A DNA stretch of 64,000 bases from Paracoccaceae bacterium Fryx2 (GTDB taxonomy: Bacteria > Pseudomonadota > Alphaproteobacteria > Rhodobacterales > Rhodobacteraceae), in the NCBI GenBank assembly GCA_032334235.1, contig JAVSGI010000005.1:1612001-1676000 (forward strand), in the 5' to 3' direction. Below, piece by piece: positions 1-8,209 of this stretch; within the stretch, counting starts at the first letter, position 1; the number at the start of each line of letters is the position of its first letter. Both the position numbers and the translations under genes were made by a program. The notes under the pieces were generated by a model. That model was not told the DNA's origin. It did no database searches and worked only from the letters and a program-made list of their open reading frames with translations.

Positions 1-56
1 GTGGTCCGCCTTGGGTAATGCCAAAGGCCACGGGGGACCAGCGCCGAAAGGACACC

Positions 57-818
57 ATGATGCGCCAAAATGACCGGCTTGCGACGCTGCTGGGCGACAT
101 GCTGTCAGCCCTTGGCCTGCTGACCCGCCTGCCGCTGCCCGGCACCCTGCCCGCCCCGCGCGGCCCCGCCGCCGCCTGGGCCTGGCCGCTGGCGGGGCTG
201 GCGGTCGGGTCGCTCGCGGCGGGGGTTGCGGTGCTGGCACTGGCCGCCGGGCTGCCCGCGGGGCTGGCGGCCGCCTTCGCGCTGGCCACGCAGGTGATGG
301 TGACGGGGGCGATGCACGAGGACGGGCTTGCCGACACCGCCGACGGGCTGTGGGGCGGCTGGGACAAGGAGCGGCGGCTGGCGATCATGAAGGGCAGCAC
401 GGTCGGCAGCTACGCCGTGATGGCGCTGGTGCTGGGCGGTCTGGCGCGCTGGGTGGCGGTGGCCGCGCTGCTGGAGGCCGGGGCCTGGCCGGTGCTGATC
501 GCGGCGGGGGTGCTGTCACGGGCGCCGATGGCGGTGATGCAGGCGGTGATGCCCAATGCAAGGGGGGCGGGGCTGTCACATGCGATGGGTCGGCCGGACA
601 TGCGGACTGCGGCGCTGGGGGTTGGCCTCGCGCTGGGTCTGGCGCTGGCGCTGGCGGGGACGCCCGCCTTCGGGATGGCGCTCGGCATTGCCGCCGTCTG
701 CCTCGGGCTGGGGCTGGTGGCCCGCGCCAAGATCGGCGGCCAGACCGGGGACATTCTGGGGGCGGCGCAGCAGGTGTCGGAACTGGCTGCCCTGACGGTT
801 GCGGTGGCGCTGCTGTGA
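57..818 (+). CDS. cobS: Adenosylcobinamide-GDP ribazoletransferase (cobalamin synthase)
   Basis: Integral-membrane enzyme that joins adenosylcobinamide-GDP and alpha-ribazole (or its phosphate) in the last steps of cobalamin assembly. The sequence shows several hydrophobic Ala/Leu/Gly segments and the acidic CobS signature MHEDGLADTADG at about residues 83-94, followed by the conserved MKGSTVGSYA stretch; both are expected of the family, and about 253 residues is normal length. An ATG at 18 is in frame, but the purine-rich GAAAGGA at 46-52 fits the tandem ATGs at 57/60, so the later start is chosen. It ends in a hairpin-rich spacer convergent with carD. Upstream cobalamin genes, if any, lie outside the window. 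Family call is firm; start is moderately sure. Confidence 0.93.
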   Translation: MMRQNDRLATLLGDMLSALGLLTRLPLPGTLPAPRGPAAAWAWPLAGLAVGSLAAGVAVLALAAGLPAGLAAAFALATQVMVTGAMHEDGLADTADGLWGGWDKERRLAIMKGSTVGSYAVMALVLGGLARWVAVAALLEAGAWPVLIAAGVLSRAPMAVMQAVMPNARGAGLSHAMGRPDMRTAALGVGLALGLALALAGTPAFGMALGIAAVCLGLGLVARAKIGGQTGDILGAAQQVSELAALTVAVALL

Positions 819-825
819 CGGAAGG

Positions 826-846
826 CGATTTTTCTACGAAAAATCG
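826..846. repeat. Small palindrome, TTTC-TAC-GAAA family, copy 1
   Basis: Perfect inverted repeat with 9-bp arms (CGATTTTTC / GAAAAATCG) around a TAC loop, just after cobS. Two further members in this window (863-881 and 18440-18458) share the core TTTC-(TAC or GTA)-GAAA. AT-rich arms in a GC-rich genome suggest a dispersed palindromic element or intrinsic terminator. Confidence 0.6.
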
Positions 847-862
847 GCGGCACGGCGAAGCG

Positions 863-881
863 GATCTTTCGTAGAAAGATC
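863..881. repeat. Small palindrome, TTTC-GTA-GAAA family, copy 2
   Basis: Perfect 8-bp arms GATCTTTC / GAAAGATC around a GTA loop. It lies 17 bp after copy 1 with the loop in the opposite orientation, so the pair could itself fold as one larger structure between the convergent cobS and carD genes. Confidence 0.6.
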
Positions 882-890
882 GGGCCAGAA

Positions 891-920
891 GAAAACCGCA
901 GCCTTGCAGCCGCGGTTTTC
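891..920 (-). terminator. Probable intrinsic terminator of carD (possibly bidirectional)
   Basis: Perfect 9-bp stem GAAAACCGC / GCGGTTTTC with a 12-nt loop, 21 bp past the carD stop codon. Read on the minus strand the stem ends in GCGGTTTTC followed by TTCT, a reasonable U-rich tail. It could also stop read-through from cobS. Confidence 0.6.
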
Positions 921-941
921 AGTCCGGCGTGTCGGATCGGT

Positions 942-1451
942 TCAGGCTGCGCGCGACAGCAGCACGGAATCCACCGTCTTCTGCGCCCCGGCCTCGTCGA
1001 CGCCGCTGACGGCCGCGACTTCGCGGGTCAGGCGTTCCAGGGCCGCTTCGTAAAGCTGCCGTTCGGAATAGCTCTGTTCGCGCTGGTCGTCGGTGCGGTA
1101 GAGGTCGCGCACCACTTCCGCGATCGACAGCAGGTCGCCGGAGTTGATCTTCTGTTCGTATTCCTGCGCGCGGCGCGACCACATGGCGCGCTTTACCCGG
1201 GCCTTGCCCTTCAGCGTGTCGAGCGCCTTGGTCACCACATCGGGCGAGGACAGCGAGCGCATGCCGATCTCGGTCGCCTTGTTGGTCGGAACGCGCAGCG
1301 TCATCTTGTCCTTTTCGAACGAGATGACGAACAGTTCCAGATGCAGGCCGGCAATCTCCTGCTCCTCGATGGAAATGATCTTGCCGACGCCGTGCGCCGG
1401 ATACACGACGAACTCGTTGGGACGAAACTCGGGCTTCCTGGTCTTGGTCAT
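942..1451 (-). CDS. CarD/CdnL family RNA-polymerase-binding transcription regulator
   Basis: CarD-family protein that binds the RNA polymerase beta subunit through an N-terminal Tudor-like domain and stabilises open promoter complexes. In Rhodobacterales CarD is known to support transcription from housekeeping promoters, including rRNA promoters. Visible here are the N-terminal signature (FVVYPAHGVGKI, residues 14-25), the PTNKA motif and a helical C-terminal DNA-binding half ending near residue 169, the usual family length. It is first in a minus-strand series followed by fdxA further upstream in a separate unit. A 290-bp leader region carries a candidate promoter (1607-1635). Family assignment is secure. 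Confidence 0.95.
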   Translation of the reverse strand: MTKTRKPEFRPNEFVVYPAHGVGKIISIEEQEIAGLHLELFVISFEKDKMTLRVPTNKATEIGMRSLSSPDVVTKALDTLKGKARVKRAMWSRRAQEYEQKINSGDLLSIAEVVRDLYRTDDQREQSYSERQLYEAALERLTREVAAVSGVDEAGAQKTVDSVLLSRAA

Positions 1452-1606
1452 TCAGTCGTTTCCTCGAAGGGTCACCCTATTGCCGACAGCAAACCACCGT
1501 CGGCGGCGCAATGCCCCGGCGATGCGAATGGTTTGTCATCAGAAATACCCCCTCAGGCGAGCAGCGCCGAGCAGGGAGTCAGGCGTCCATGCTTGTTTGT
1601 GAAGAA

Positions 1607-1635
1607 ACGATAGCACAAAAACGGCCCGATTCCAA
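1607..1635 (-). promoter_or_regulatory. Candidate sigma-70 promoter for carD
   Basis: On the minus strand TTGGAA (1630-1635), a 17-bp spacer, then TATCGT (1607-1612). This would give a transcript leader of about 150 nt before the carD ATG. The leader includes a GGGGGTATTTCTG stretch (about 1540-1555) resembling the GGGGATATTTG dispersed repeat seen elsewhere in the window. Call is by eye. Confidence 0.45.
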
Positions 1636-1739
1636 CTGCGCCAACGGCTGGAAGCGGCTCTGAAGCGACACAATGGGATGATATTCCGTCGCAGCCGGTC
1701 AGGTCGTCACGAAAATGCGACGAATCGATCCGGAAGGGC

Positions 1740-2078
1740 TCAGCCGCCCTCGCCGGGGGTTTCGGAGAAGTATTTCGCCAGTTTGCCGGTTTCGCCGTCG
1801 CGGGCCTCGGCTTCGGCCAGCGGATCCTTGCGGGTGACGATGACCGGCCACATTTCGGAATATTTCCGGTTGAAGGTCACCCAGTCGTCCATGTCGGGTT
1901 CGGTGTCGGGGCGAATCGCGTCGGCCGGGCATTCCGGTTCGCAGACCCCGCAATCGATGCATTCATCCGGGTGGATGACCAGCATGTTCTCGCCTTCGTA
2001 GAAGCAGTCCACAGGACAGACCTCGACGCAGTCGGTGTATTTGCAGGCGATGCAGTTGTCGGTCACCACATAGGTCAT
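1740..2078 (-). CDS. fdxA: 7Fe ferredoxin FdxA ([3Fe-4S][4Fe-4S])
   Basis: Soluble electron-transfer ferredoxin of the Azotobacter FdI type. The cysteine pattern matches: C9, C17 and C50 for the [3Fe-4S] cluster, and C21, C40, C43 and C46 for the [4Fe-4S] cluster. The C-terminal extension after the second cluster brings it to 112 residues, typical for alphaproteobacterial FdxA. A GAGGAGA ribosome-binding site lies close upstream of the ATG. It follows the S4-protein gene on the same strand with a 50-bp spacer, an arrangement common in Rhodobacteraceae. Redox partner is not deducible from the sequence. Confidence 0.96.
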   Translation of the reverse strand: MTYVVTDNCIACKYTDCVEVCPVDCFYEGENMLVIHPDECIDCGVCEPECPADAIRPDTEPDMDDWVTFNRKYSEMWPVIVTRKDPLAEAEARDGETGKLAKYFSETPGEGG

Positions 2079-2128
2079 GGCTATCCCCGTCTCCTCGGCG
2101 TTTCCGCGGTCTTGCTAGACCACATGGA

Positions 2129-2419
2129 TCAATCATTCAAGCGGACAAGGGGGTTCCCCGCGTCCTCGGTTGCGTCAAGATCGACATAGAGCCGGATCGC
2201 CTCGGCGGCCGGACCCCGGCGCTGGCTGCACGCCCGAACCCGGATCAGGCGGACGCGCCCGCCCTGCGGGAAGGTCAGCACATCGCCGGAATGCAGCGGA
2301 TGGGCGGGTTTGGCGGCCTTGACGCCGTTGACCCGGACATGGCCCGCTGCCACCTCGGCCGTTGCCAGCCCGCGGGTGCGGAAGAACCGCGCCTGCCACA
2401 GCCATTTGTCGAGCCGCAT
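2129..2419 (-). CDS. S4-domain RNA-binding protein (Hsp15-like)
   Basis: Small protein built on one S4 RNA-binding fold: MRLDKWLWQARFFRTR at the N-terminus, then the VRVNG turn and a basic tail, as in Hsp15/HslR, which binds 50S subunits carrying nascent chains. The open frame extends upstream to a TTG at 2464, four bases past the helicase stop, but homology begins at the ATG at 2419, chosen here (96 residues). The TTG start (111 residues) remains possible because it would couple translation to the helicase. It directly follows the SUV3-like helicase, suggesting a joint role in RNA or ribosome handling (inference). Confidence 0.88.
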   Translation of the reverse strand: MRLDKWLWQARFFRTRGLATAEVAAGHVRVNGVKAAKPAHPLHSGDVLTFPQGGRVRLIRVRACSQRRGPAAEAIRLYVDLDATEDAGNPLVRLND

Positions 2420-2467
2420 CGCGTCTGGCAACCCCGGAACGGTCTTTGCCCCGGGGCCTGCCAAATG

Positions 2468-5400
2468 TCACGTCCGGTTGCGCAGGGCGGCCAGAACAGC
2501 GAACGGGCTGTCGGGGTCGATCTTGTCGACGCGCGGCGGCCGGGCCTCGTGGGTCTTGTTCTGCGGGCTGCGGTCGGGGCGGTCCTTGCCGCCACGGTCG
2601 CCGCCGCGGTCGCCCTGGTCGCCCTTGCCCTCGAAGGGCTTGCCGCCCTTGGCGCCGGGCCTGCCACCGCCGCCGGGCTTGCCGCCACCGCCATGGCCCT
2701 TGTAGCCACCCTCGGCACCGCGGTCGCGGCGTTCGGGGCGGGGGGCTTCGGTCGCGGGCTGTGCAGGCGCGGCGGCATCGGATGCCGACGCGGCAGCATC
2801 CGCGGCCGGGCGGTCGCCGCGCGGGCGCGGCGGGCGGTCGCCGCGCCGTTCGCCGCTCGGCTGGCCTTCGCGCGGGGCACGCTGGGGCTGGTCGCCCCGG
2901 GCGCGCGGCCCGCGACCCTCGCCACCACGGGGACGCGGCGCCCAGGTGAAGGTGCAGAAGGCTTCCATCTCCACTGCGACCGGCTCGGGTGCCGGGGTGT
3001 CTGCGGCAGGTTCGATGGCTGGTTCAACCGCGACGGCAACCGGCTCGATTGCCGCTTCCGCCGGGATGGGGGCGTCGTCGGCTGGCGCAGTCGCGTCCAC
3101 GGCTTCGGCCGCCGGGGCCGCGTCGACGGCTTCCGCCAGAGGGGCCGCATCAACGGCTTCGGCCGCCGGGGTTGCAACCGCCAACGCAGCCTCGGGCCGG
3201 ACCTTCGGGCGTTCGCCCTTTTCGGCCTTGTATCCCAGCCCCGTCATCAGCCCGGCGAACTGGTCCAGCGTCATGCCGGTGATCGACAGCATGTCGGGCG
3301 TCGCCTCGAAGCCGGCGCGGCTGTCCTTGGCACGCAGAAGGTCGGCCAGACGTTCCAGCATGTCGATCCGGATCGCCCGCACCCCGGCCGGGTGATAGCC
3401 CGCCAGAGTGTAATGGTTGCGCGGCACTTCAGGCAGGTAGGGAATCGTCACCAGGCCCGGCGGCGGGCTTTCGGGAAATTCCTGCAAGCCCTGCATAAGC
3501 GACCACAGCACCAGCCGCAGACGGGTCGGCGCGGGCTTCAGCAGCAGAGGCAGGAAGATGGTGAACTGACCGAAGCGCACGCCATGCTTGCGCAGCACCG
3601 AGCGGGCTTCCTGATCCAGCGCCTTGACCTCTTCGCCCACGCCGTCGCGCGGCAGAAGGCCCAGCCCCTCGACCAGCCGGAAGGCGAAGCCGCGCGCAAG
3701 GCCGGTCAGCGTCTCGTCACGGCTCATCGCCATCAGCGGCTCGAACTGGGCGGCAACCTTGCGGTCGATGAAGTGCTGCAGGCGGCGGCGCACCTTTTCG
3801 GCGACCTCGTGGCCGGCATCCTCGTCGACGAAAGCCTCGACCTGCGGACGCAGCGCCTCGGACCCGGCCACCAGCTTGCCCACCGCCGAGGTGCCCCACA
3901 TCAGGCCCCCCTGCTCGGTGAAATCCATCTCGGTATCGGGGGCGTTGTAGAACTTGTCCGCCCGCAGATGGAACTCGGGCCGCAAGGCCTGCACTGCGGC
4001 AAGCCGCAGCGTCTTCGCCTCGTCGGGCGAGGAGGACGCGTCCTGGCGGAAGCGGAATCCTTCCAGACGGCCGACGAACTCGCCCTCTACCGTCACTTCA
4101 CCCTTGTCATTCACCTCGGCCACAAGGCTCTCCTTCTGTTTCAACCGCCGCAGCAGAACGCTGGTGCGCCGGTCAACAAATCTTTGCGTCAGCCGCGCAT
4201 GAAGCGCATCCGACAAGCGGTCTTCTACAGCGCGCGTCTCGTCGCGCCAATGGCTTTCGTCTTCCACCCAGCCCCGGCGCTGCGCGACATATGTCCACGT
4301 CCTGATATAGGCCAGCCGTTTTGAGATTGCATCGATATCGCCGTCGCTGCGGTCGATCCGGGCAATGGCCGCAGCAAGCCACGCCGAGGGCACCCGGCCA
4401 TCCTGCAGGAACTCGAAGATCCGCGCCAGCAGCGTGGTGTGTTCGCTGCCCGAGGCGCTGCGGAAATCGGGGATGCGGCAGACATCCCACAGCAGGCGCA
4501 CCGCCTGCGGGGTGCGCAGCCGGTCGCGCAGTTCGGGCAGTTCGGACAGGATCTTCACCGACACGAGGTCGTCGGCCTCGCGCGCGCGCGACAGCCATTC
4601 GTTCGAGGTCGGCGCCTCAAGGCTGCCGATCAGCCGCGCGACGGTGCCGAACTCCAGCGCCTCGTTGCGCCAGCTGAGCTTGCGCAGGGGCTCGAAGCGG
4701 TGGTTCTCGATGGCGTTCACCACCTCGTCGTCCAGCGGCCGGGCCTCGCCGGTGACGCCGAATGTGCCGGGGTCGAGGTGCCGCCCGGCGCGGCCGGCGA
4801 TCTGCCCCAGCTCCTGCGGATAAAGCGAGCGCATCCGCCGCCCGTCGAACTTGGCGGTGGCGGCGAAGGCGACGTGATGGATATCGAGGTTCAGCCCCAT
4901 GCCGATGGCATCGGTCGCCACCAGATAGTCAACGTCGCCATTCTGATAGAGGGCGACCTGCGCATTGCGCGTGCGGGGGCTGAGCGCGCCCATCACCACC
5001 GCGCAGCCGCCCTTCTGGCGGCGGATCAGTTCGGCAATCGCATAGACATTTTCAACCGAAAACCCGACGATGGCGCTGCGCGGGGGCATCCGGCTTATCT
5101 TTTTCGAACCTGCCCAGGTCAGGGTGGAAAACCGGTCGCGCTTCATGAAGGTGACGCCGGGCACCAGCGCCGCAATCGCGCCCTTCATGGTGTCAGAGCC
5201 CATGAACAGCGTTTCCAGCAGCCCGCGCGCCCGCAGCAGGCGGTCGGTGAAGACGTGGCCGCGCTCGGGGTCGGCGCAAAGCTGGATCTCGTCGATGGCG
5301 ACGAAGTCGGCGCCGATCTCCTGCGGCATCGCCTCGACGGTGCAGACCCAGTAGGCGGTGCGTTCGGGAACGATGCGCTCCTCGCCCGTCACCAGTGCCA

Positions 5401-5575
5401 CCACGGAAGGCCCGCGCGCCGCCACGATCCGGTCGTAGACCTCGCGCGCCAAGAGGCGCAGCGGCAGGCCGATCACCCCGGTGCGATGCGCCAGCATCCG
5501 GTCGATGGCGTAATGGGTCTTTCCGGTGTTGGTCGGCCCGAGGACCGCCACCACCCTGGCATTCGCGCGCATCAA
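2468..5575 (-). CDS. SUV3-like superfamily 2 RNA helicase with low-complexity C-terminal tail
   Basis: Large (1035 residue) SF2 helicase resembling mitochondrial SUV3 (SUPV3L1), whose eukaryotic relatives unwind RNA for degradation. Motif I GPTNTGKT is at 13-20, DEIQ (motif II) at 95-98, a motif V-like ATDAIGMGLN at 220-229 and motif VI QIAGRAGR at 258-265. The middle region carries the SUV3 C-terminal helical domain. From about residue 780 the chain becomes Ala/Glu/Pro-rich with three AEAVDA-type repeats, then Arg/Gly-rich to the end; such tails commonly bind RNA. The S4 protein gene follows immediately, forming a likely two-gene unit. Helicase class is firm; the precise substrate is not shown. 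Confidence 0.92.
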   Translation of the reverse strand: MMRANARVVAVLGPTNTGKTHYAIDRMLAHRTGVIGLPLRLLAREVYDRIVAARGPSVVALVTGEERIVPERTAYWVCTVEAMPQEIGADFVAIDEIQLCADPERGHVFTDRLLRARGLLETLFMGSDTMKGAIAALVPGVTFMKRDRFSTLTWAGSKKISRMPPRSAIVGFSVENVYAIAELIRRQKGGCAVVMGALSPRTRNAQVALYQNGDVDYLVATDAIGMGLNLDIHHVAFAATAKFDGRRMRSLYPQELGQIAGRAGRHLDPGTFGVTGEARPLDDEVVNAIENHRFEPLRKLSWRNEALEFGTVARLIGSLEAPTSNEWLSRAREADDLVSVKILSELPELRDRLRTPQAVRLLWDVCRIPDFRSASGSEHTTLLARIFEFLQDGRVPSAWLAAAIARIDRSDGDIDAISKRLAYIRTWTYVAQRRGWVEDESHWRDETRAVEDRLSDALHARLTQRFVDRRTSVLLRRLKQKESLVAEVNDKGEVTVEGEFVGRLEGFRFRQDASSSPDEAKTLRLAAVQALRPEFHLRADKFYNAPDTEMDFTEQGGLMWGTSAVGKLVAGSEALRPQVEAFVDEDAGHEVAEKVRRRLQHFIDRKVAAQFEPLMAMSRDETLTGLARGFAFRLVEGLGLLPRDGVGEEVKALDQEARSVLRKHGVRFGQFTIFLPLLLKPAPTRLRLVLWSLMQGLQEFPESPPPGLVTIPYLPEVPRNHYTLAGYHPAGVRAIRIDMLERLADLLRAKDSRAGFEATPDMLSITGMTLDQFAGLMTGLGYKAEKGERPKVRPEAALAVATPAAEAVDAAPLAEAVDAAPAAEAVDATAPADDAPIPAEAAIEPVAVAVEPAIEPAADTPAPEPVAVEMEAFCTFTWAPRPRGGEGRGPRARGDQPQRAPREGQPSGERRGDRPPRPRGDRPAADAAASASDAAAPAQPATEAPRPERRDRGAEGGYKGHGGGGKPGGGGRPGAKGGKPFEGKGDQGDRGGDRGGKDRPDRSPQNKTHEARPPRVDKIDPDSPFAVLAALRNRT

Positions 5576-5588
5576 GGCTGGCCTGTTG

Positions 5589-6149
5589 TCAGAGTTCCTG
5601 GCCGGCTGCCTTGCCTTCCAGCCGTTTCACTGCCTCCAATACCCCCTCGAGGTGGGGATGTATAGCAAGGGCGGCACGGTAGACCTCGACCGCCTGGGCA
5701 TCGCGGCCCAGTTCTTCCAGGATCATGCCGAATCCGGCCAGCGCGCCGAAGTGGCGCGGGTTCAGCGCCAGCACATGCCGGATATCCTGCACCGAGGGGC
5801 CGAAGTCGCCTGCCTGAAAATAGGCGGTCGCGCGGGCATTCCAGCCTTCGGCGAAATCGGGGGCGTGGTCGGTCAGGGCGGTCAGATGCTCGATCGCGGC
5901 GGGCAGGTCGCCCGACTCCATCGCGTCGCGGCCGCGTTGCAGCAAAAGGTCCATCGCCGCCGAGCCGGACCTTGACCAGACCCGCCCGATATCCGACGCG
6001 ATCCGCCCGGCGGCACGTTCGTCGGCGGTGGCCAGCCTGTCGAACAAGGCATCAAGTTCGGGCGTTTGCGCGGCAACCGGCGCGCAGGCCAGAAAAATCG
6101 GCAGGACTGCCGCAACGATACGATTGTGTAACCAGCCCTGCGCTTTCAT
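5589..6149 (-). CDS. Exported tetratricopeptide-repeat protein
   Basis: Protein of 186 residues with a Sec-type signal peptide (basic MKAQGWLHNR, hydrophobic core, cleavage near AAQT) and about three TPR units from residue 70 onward (for example GDLPAAIEHLTALTDHAPDF and GWNARATAYFQAGDFGPSVQDI). TPR scaffolds mediate protein-protein contacts, so a periplasmic adaptor role is likely but no partner is evident. The frame is open to an ATG at 6185, but the start at 6149 gives a proper signal peptide. It lies 13 bp upstream of the helicase gene on the same strand and may be co-transcribed with it. Confidence 0.85.
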   Translation of the reverse strand: MKAQGWLHNRIVAAVLPIFLACAPVAAQTPELDALFDRLATADERAAGRIASDIGRVWSRSGSAAMDLLLQRGRDAMESGDLPAAIEHLTALTDHAPDFAEGWNARATAYFQAGDFGPSVQDIRHVLALNPRHFGALAGFGMILEELGRDAQAVEVYRAALAIHPHLEGVLEAVKRLEGKAAGQEL

Positions 6150-6241
6150 AGTCCTGATGTTAGCAGGGCGGTGCGGAAAAGCCATATCCCGCCGCTCACG
6201 AAATCGGGACGGCCAGGCTCTGGCCGCAAGGGAGAACAGGC

Positions 6242-6526
6242 ATGAGTGACGTGATCGGATATGCGGTCGATGCGCTGGCGAAAAAGGTGCCCAGCTTTGA
6301 CGGCGTGGTGAAGTTCGTGATTCCCGGCGAAGGGTCGATCATGATGGATCAGGACGGGGTTCGCCCCGGCGACCTTGACGCCGAGGTGACGATGACCGCC
6401 AGCGCGGACGTGTTCCGCGCGATTCTCGCGGGCGAGATGAACCCGACGATGGCCTTCATGACGGGCAAGCTGTCGGTTGACGGTTCGATGGGGCTGGCGA
6501 TGAAGGTCGGCGCGGTTCTGAGTTGA
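6242..6526 (+). CDS. SCP2 sterol-binding-domain protein
   Basis: Small (94 residue) single-domain SCP2 protein. The fold binds lipids or fatty acyl groups in a hydrophobic pocket. Typical features seen are the DLDAEVTMTASADVFRAILAGE segment's pattern (acidic strand, then helix) and the MNPTMAFMTGKLSVDGSMGLAMK C-terminal region, both characteristic of bacterial SCP2 stand-alone proteins. A good AGGGAGAA ribosome-binding site precedes the ATG. Its stop overlaps the TTG start of the downstream hydrolase (TTGA), so the two are translationally coupled. A shared role in lipid handling is inferred. Confidence 0.92.
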   Translation: MSDVIGYAVDALAKKVPSFDGVVKFVIPGEGSIMMDQDGVRPGDLDAEVTMTASADVFRAILAGEMNPTMAFMTGKLSVDGSMGLAMKVGAVLS

Positions 6527-7455
6527 GCGATACCGCCCCCCTTTACGCCGGGATAGCAGAAGGTCCGGCCGACGGCCGGGCATTCTGGCTGACGGCGGCC
6601 GACGGCGTGCGGCTGCGGGCGGCGCACTGGCCTGCGCCACAGGCGAAAGGCACCGTGCTGCTGTTCCCCGGCCGCAGCGAATATGCCGAGAAATACGGCA
6701 TCGCGGCGGGCGATCTGGCGGCGCGCGGCTATCATACGCTGGTGATCGACTGGCGCGGTCAGGGCCTTTCGGACCGCGCGCTGGCCGACCCGATGACCGG
6801 GCATGTCGGCGATTTCAGCGAGTTCCAGCTGGATGTCGAGGCGCTGGCCGATCTGGCCGACACGCTGTACCTGCCGGGGCCGCGGCACCTGATGTCGCAT
6901 TCGATGGGCGGGTGCATCGCGTTGCGCTCGGTGATGATGGGGCTGCCCGTGCGCTCGGCGGTGTTTTCGGCACCGATGTGGGGCATCCGCATCACGCCCG
7001 CGCTGCGCCCGGTGGCGACAACGCTGGGCTGGGCCGCGCAATGGGCGGGCCAGAGCCACCGCTACGCGCCCGGCACCTCGGCCGCGACCTATGTTGCCGA
7101 CGCGCCGTTCGAGGACAACGTGCTGACCACAGACCCGGAGATGTATGCGCTGATGCAGCGACAGGTCGCGGAGCATCCGGAACTGGGCCTGGGGGGCCCG
7201 AGCCTTGGCTGGCTGCGCGCCGCGCTGATCGAATGCCGCGCGCTGGCCGCCCTGCCCGCGCCCGACCTGCCCGCGCTGACGATGATCGGCAGCCGGGAAC
7301 GGGTGGTGGACCCGGCCCCGGTGCAGGCCCGCATGGCAAATTGGCCCAAGGGACGGCTGGAGGTCGTGCCGGGGGCGGAACATGAGGTCATCATGGAAAC
7401 CGCCGCGATCCGGGCGCGGTTCTTCGATGCCGCCTGCGCGCTGTTCGACGGCTAG
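6523..7455 (+). CDS. Alpha/beta hydrolase, lysophospholipase/monoacylglycerol-lipase type
   Basis: 310-residue cytosolic alpha/beta hydrolase of the serine aminopeptidase S33/PldB group. The nucleophile S127 lies in SHSMGG, where the first Gly of the usual GxSxG elbow is Ser. The oxyanion segment FPGRSEYAEKY is near residues 48-58, and a late His in AEHEVIME completes the triad. The start is a TTG overlapping the SCP2 stop; MSDTAPLY fits the family N-terminus. Its stop and the stop of the convergent Anbu gene share the palindrome CTAG. With the adjacent SCP2 protein a lipid ester substrate is plausible; the real substrate is unknown. Confidence 0.92.
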   Translation: MSDTAPLYAGIAEGPADGRAFWLTAADGVRLRAAHWPAPQAKGTVLLFPGRSEYAEKYGIAAGDLAARGYHTLVIDWRGQGLSDRALADPMTGHVGDFSEFQLDVEALADLADTLYLPGPRHLMSHSMGGCIALRSVMMGLPVRSAVFSAPMWGIRITPALRPVATTLGWAAQWAGQSHRYAPGTSAATYVADAPFEDNVLTTDPEMYALMQRQVAEHPELGLGGPSLGWLRAALIECRALAALPAPDLPALTMIGSRERVVDPAPVQARMANWPKGRLEVVPGAEHEVIMETAAIRARFFDAACALFDG

Positions 7456-8177
7456 AGCGAGATCTGGGTAAAACCGTCGCGCAGCGCCTTGGACCACGCA
7501 TCGCTCATGGCGCGGAAGGCCACGTCGTCACGCTCGATCCTGCGGCGCAGGCCGACGCGGCAGGCATCGCGTTCGATCACCAGCAGATCAAGCGGCATTC
7601 CGACCGACAGGTTCGAGCGCAGCGTCGAATCCATCGACAGGAGCACCGCCTTCTGCGCATCGGCCAGACTGGTCGTGGGCTTTACCACCCGGTCGAGAAT
7701 CGGCTTGCCATACTTGTGTTCTCCGATCTGGAGGAACGGCGTGTCTTCGGTCGCCTCGATGAAATTGCCTTCGGGGTAGATCAGGAACATCCGCATCGTG
7801 CCGCCCCGGCGCTGACCCGAAACGATCATGCTGGCCGTGGCCCCCTGGTTCATCGCCGCCAGCTTCTCGTCGATCTCGCTGCGCACCCTGGCCAGCATGT
7901 TGCCGACGATCTCGGCCACCTTCAGCAGCGTCGGCGCCTTCATGATCGAGGTTTCGTGATCGGCATCAACATCTTCCATCGCGTCGCGCAACCGCGCCAG
8001 CGTGGTCTGCGTCACCGACAGGCTGCCCGCGGTCATGATGGTGATGATCCGCTCGCCCGGTTCCTCGAACACGAACATCTTGCGATAGGTCGAGATGTTG
8101 TCGAGCCCCGCATTGGTGCGGGTGTCGGACAGGCACACGATGCCGTCGTTCAGCAAAAGCCCCACGCAATAGGTCAT
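7452..8177 (-). CDS. Anbu (ancestral beta subunit) proteasome-like peptidase
   Basis: Ntn-hydrolase related to proteasome beta subunits and HslV. After removal of Met1 the catalytic Thr is residue 1 (TYCVG), with D17 in SDTRTNAG and K32 in STYRKM, exactly the proteasomal Thr-Asp-Lys arrangement. At 241 residues it is of standard Anbu length. Anbu proteins form open helical or ring assemblies, and no dedicated unfoldase partner is known for them. It is the last gene of a four-gene operon with ATP-grasp, alpha-E and transglutaminase proteins, 32 bp after the transglutaminase gene. Identity is secure; its physiological substrate is not established. Confidence 0.95.
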   Translation of the reverse strand: MTYCVGLLLNDGIVCLSDTRTNAGLDNISTYRKMFVFEEPGERIITIMTAGSLSVTQTTLARLRDAMEDVDADHETSIMKAPTLLKVAEIVGNMLARVRSEIDEKLAAMNQGATASMIVSGQRRGGTMRMFLIYPEGNFIEATEDTPFLQIGEHKYGKPILDRVVKPTTSLADAQKAVLLSMDSTLRSNLSVGMPLDLLVIERDACRVGLRRRIERDDVAFRAMSDAWSKALRDGFTQISL

Positions 8178-8209
8178 TGTCGCCCCAGTTCATCCCACAA
8201 GCGGCAACC

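Noticed and set aside
2291-4324. 677-codon plus-strand frame
   Set aside because: Antisense to the SUV3-like helicase, low-complexity composition and no motif.
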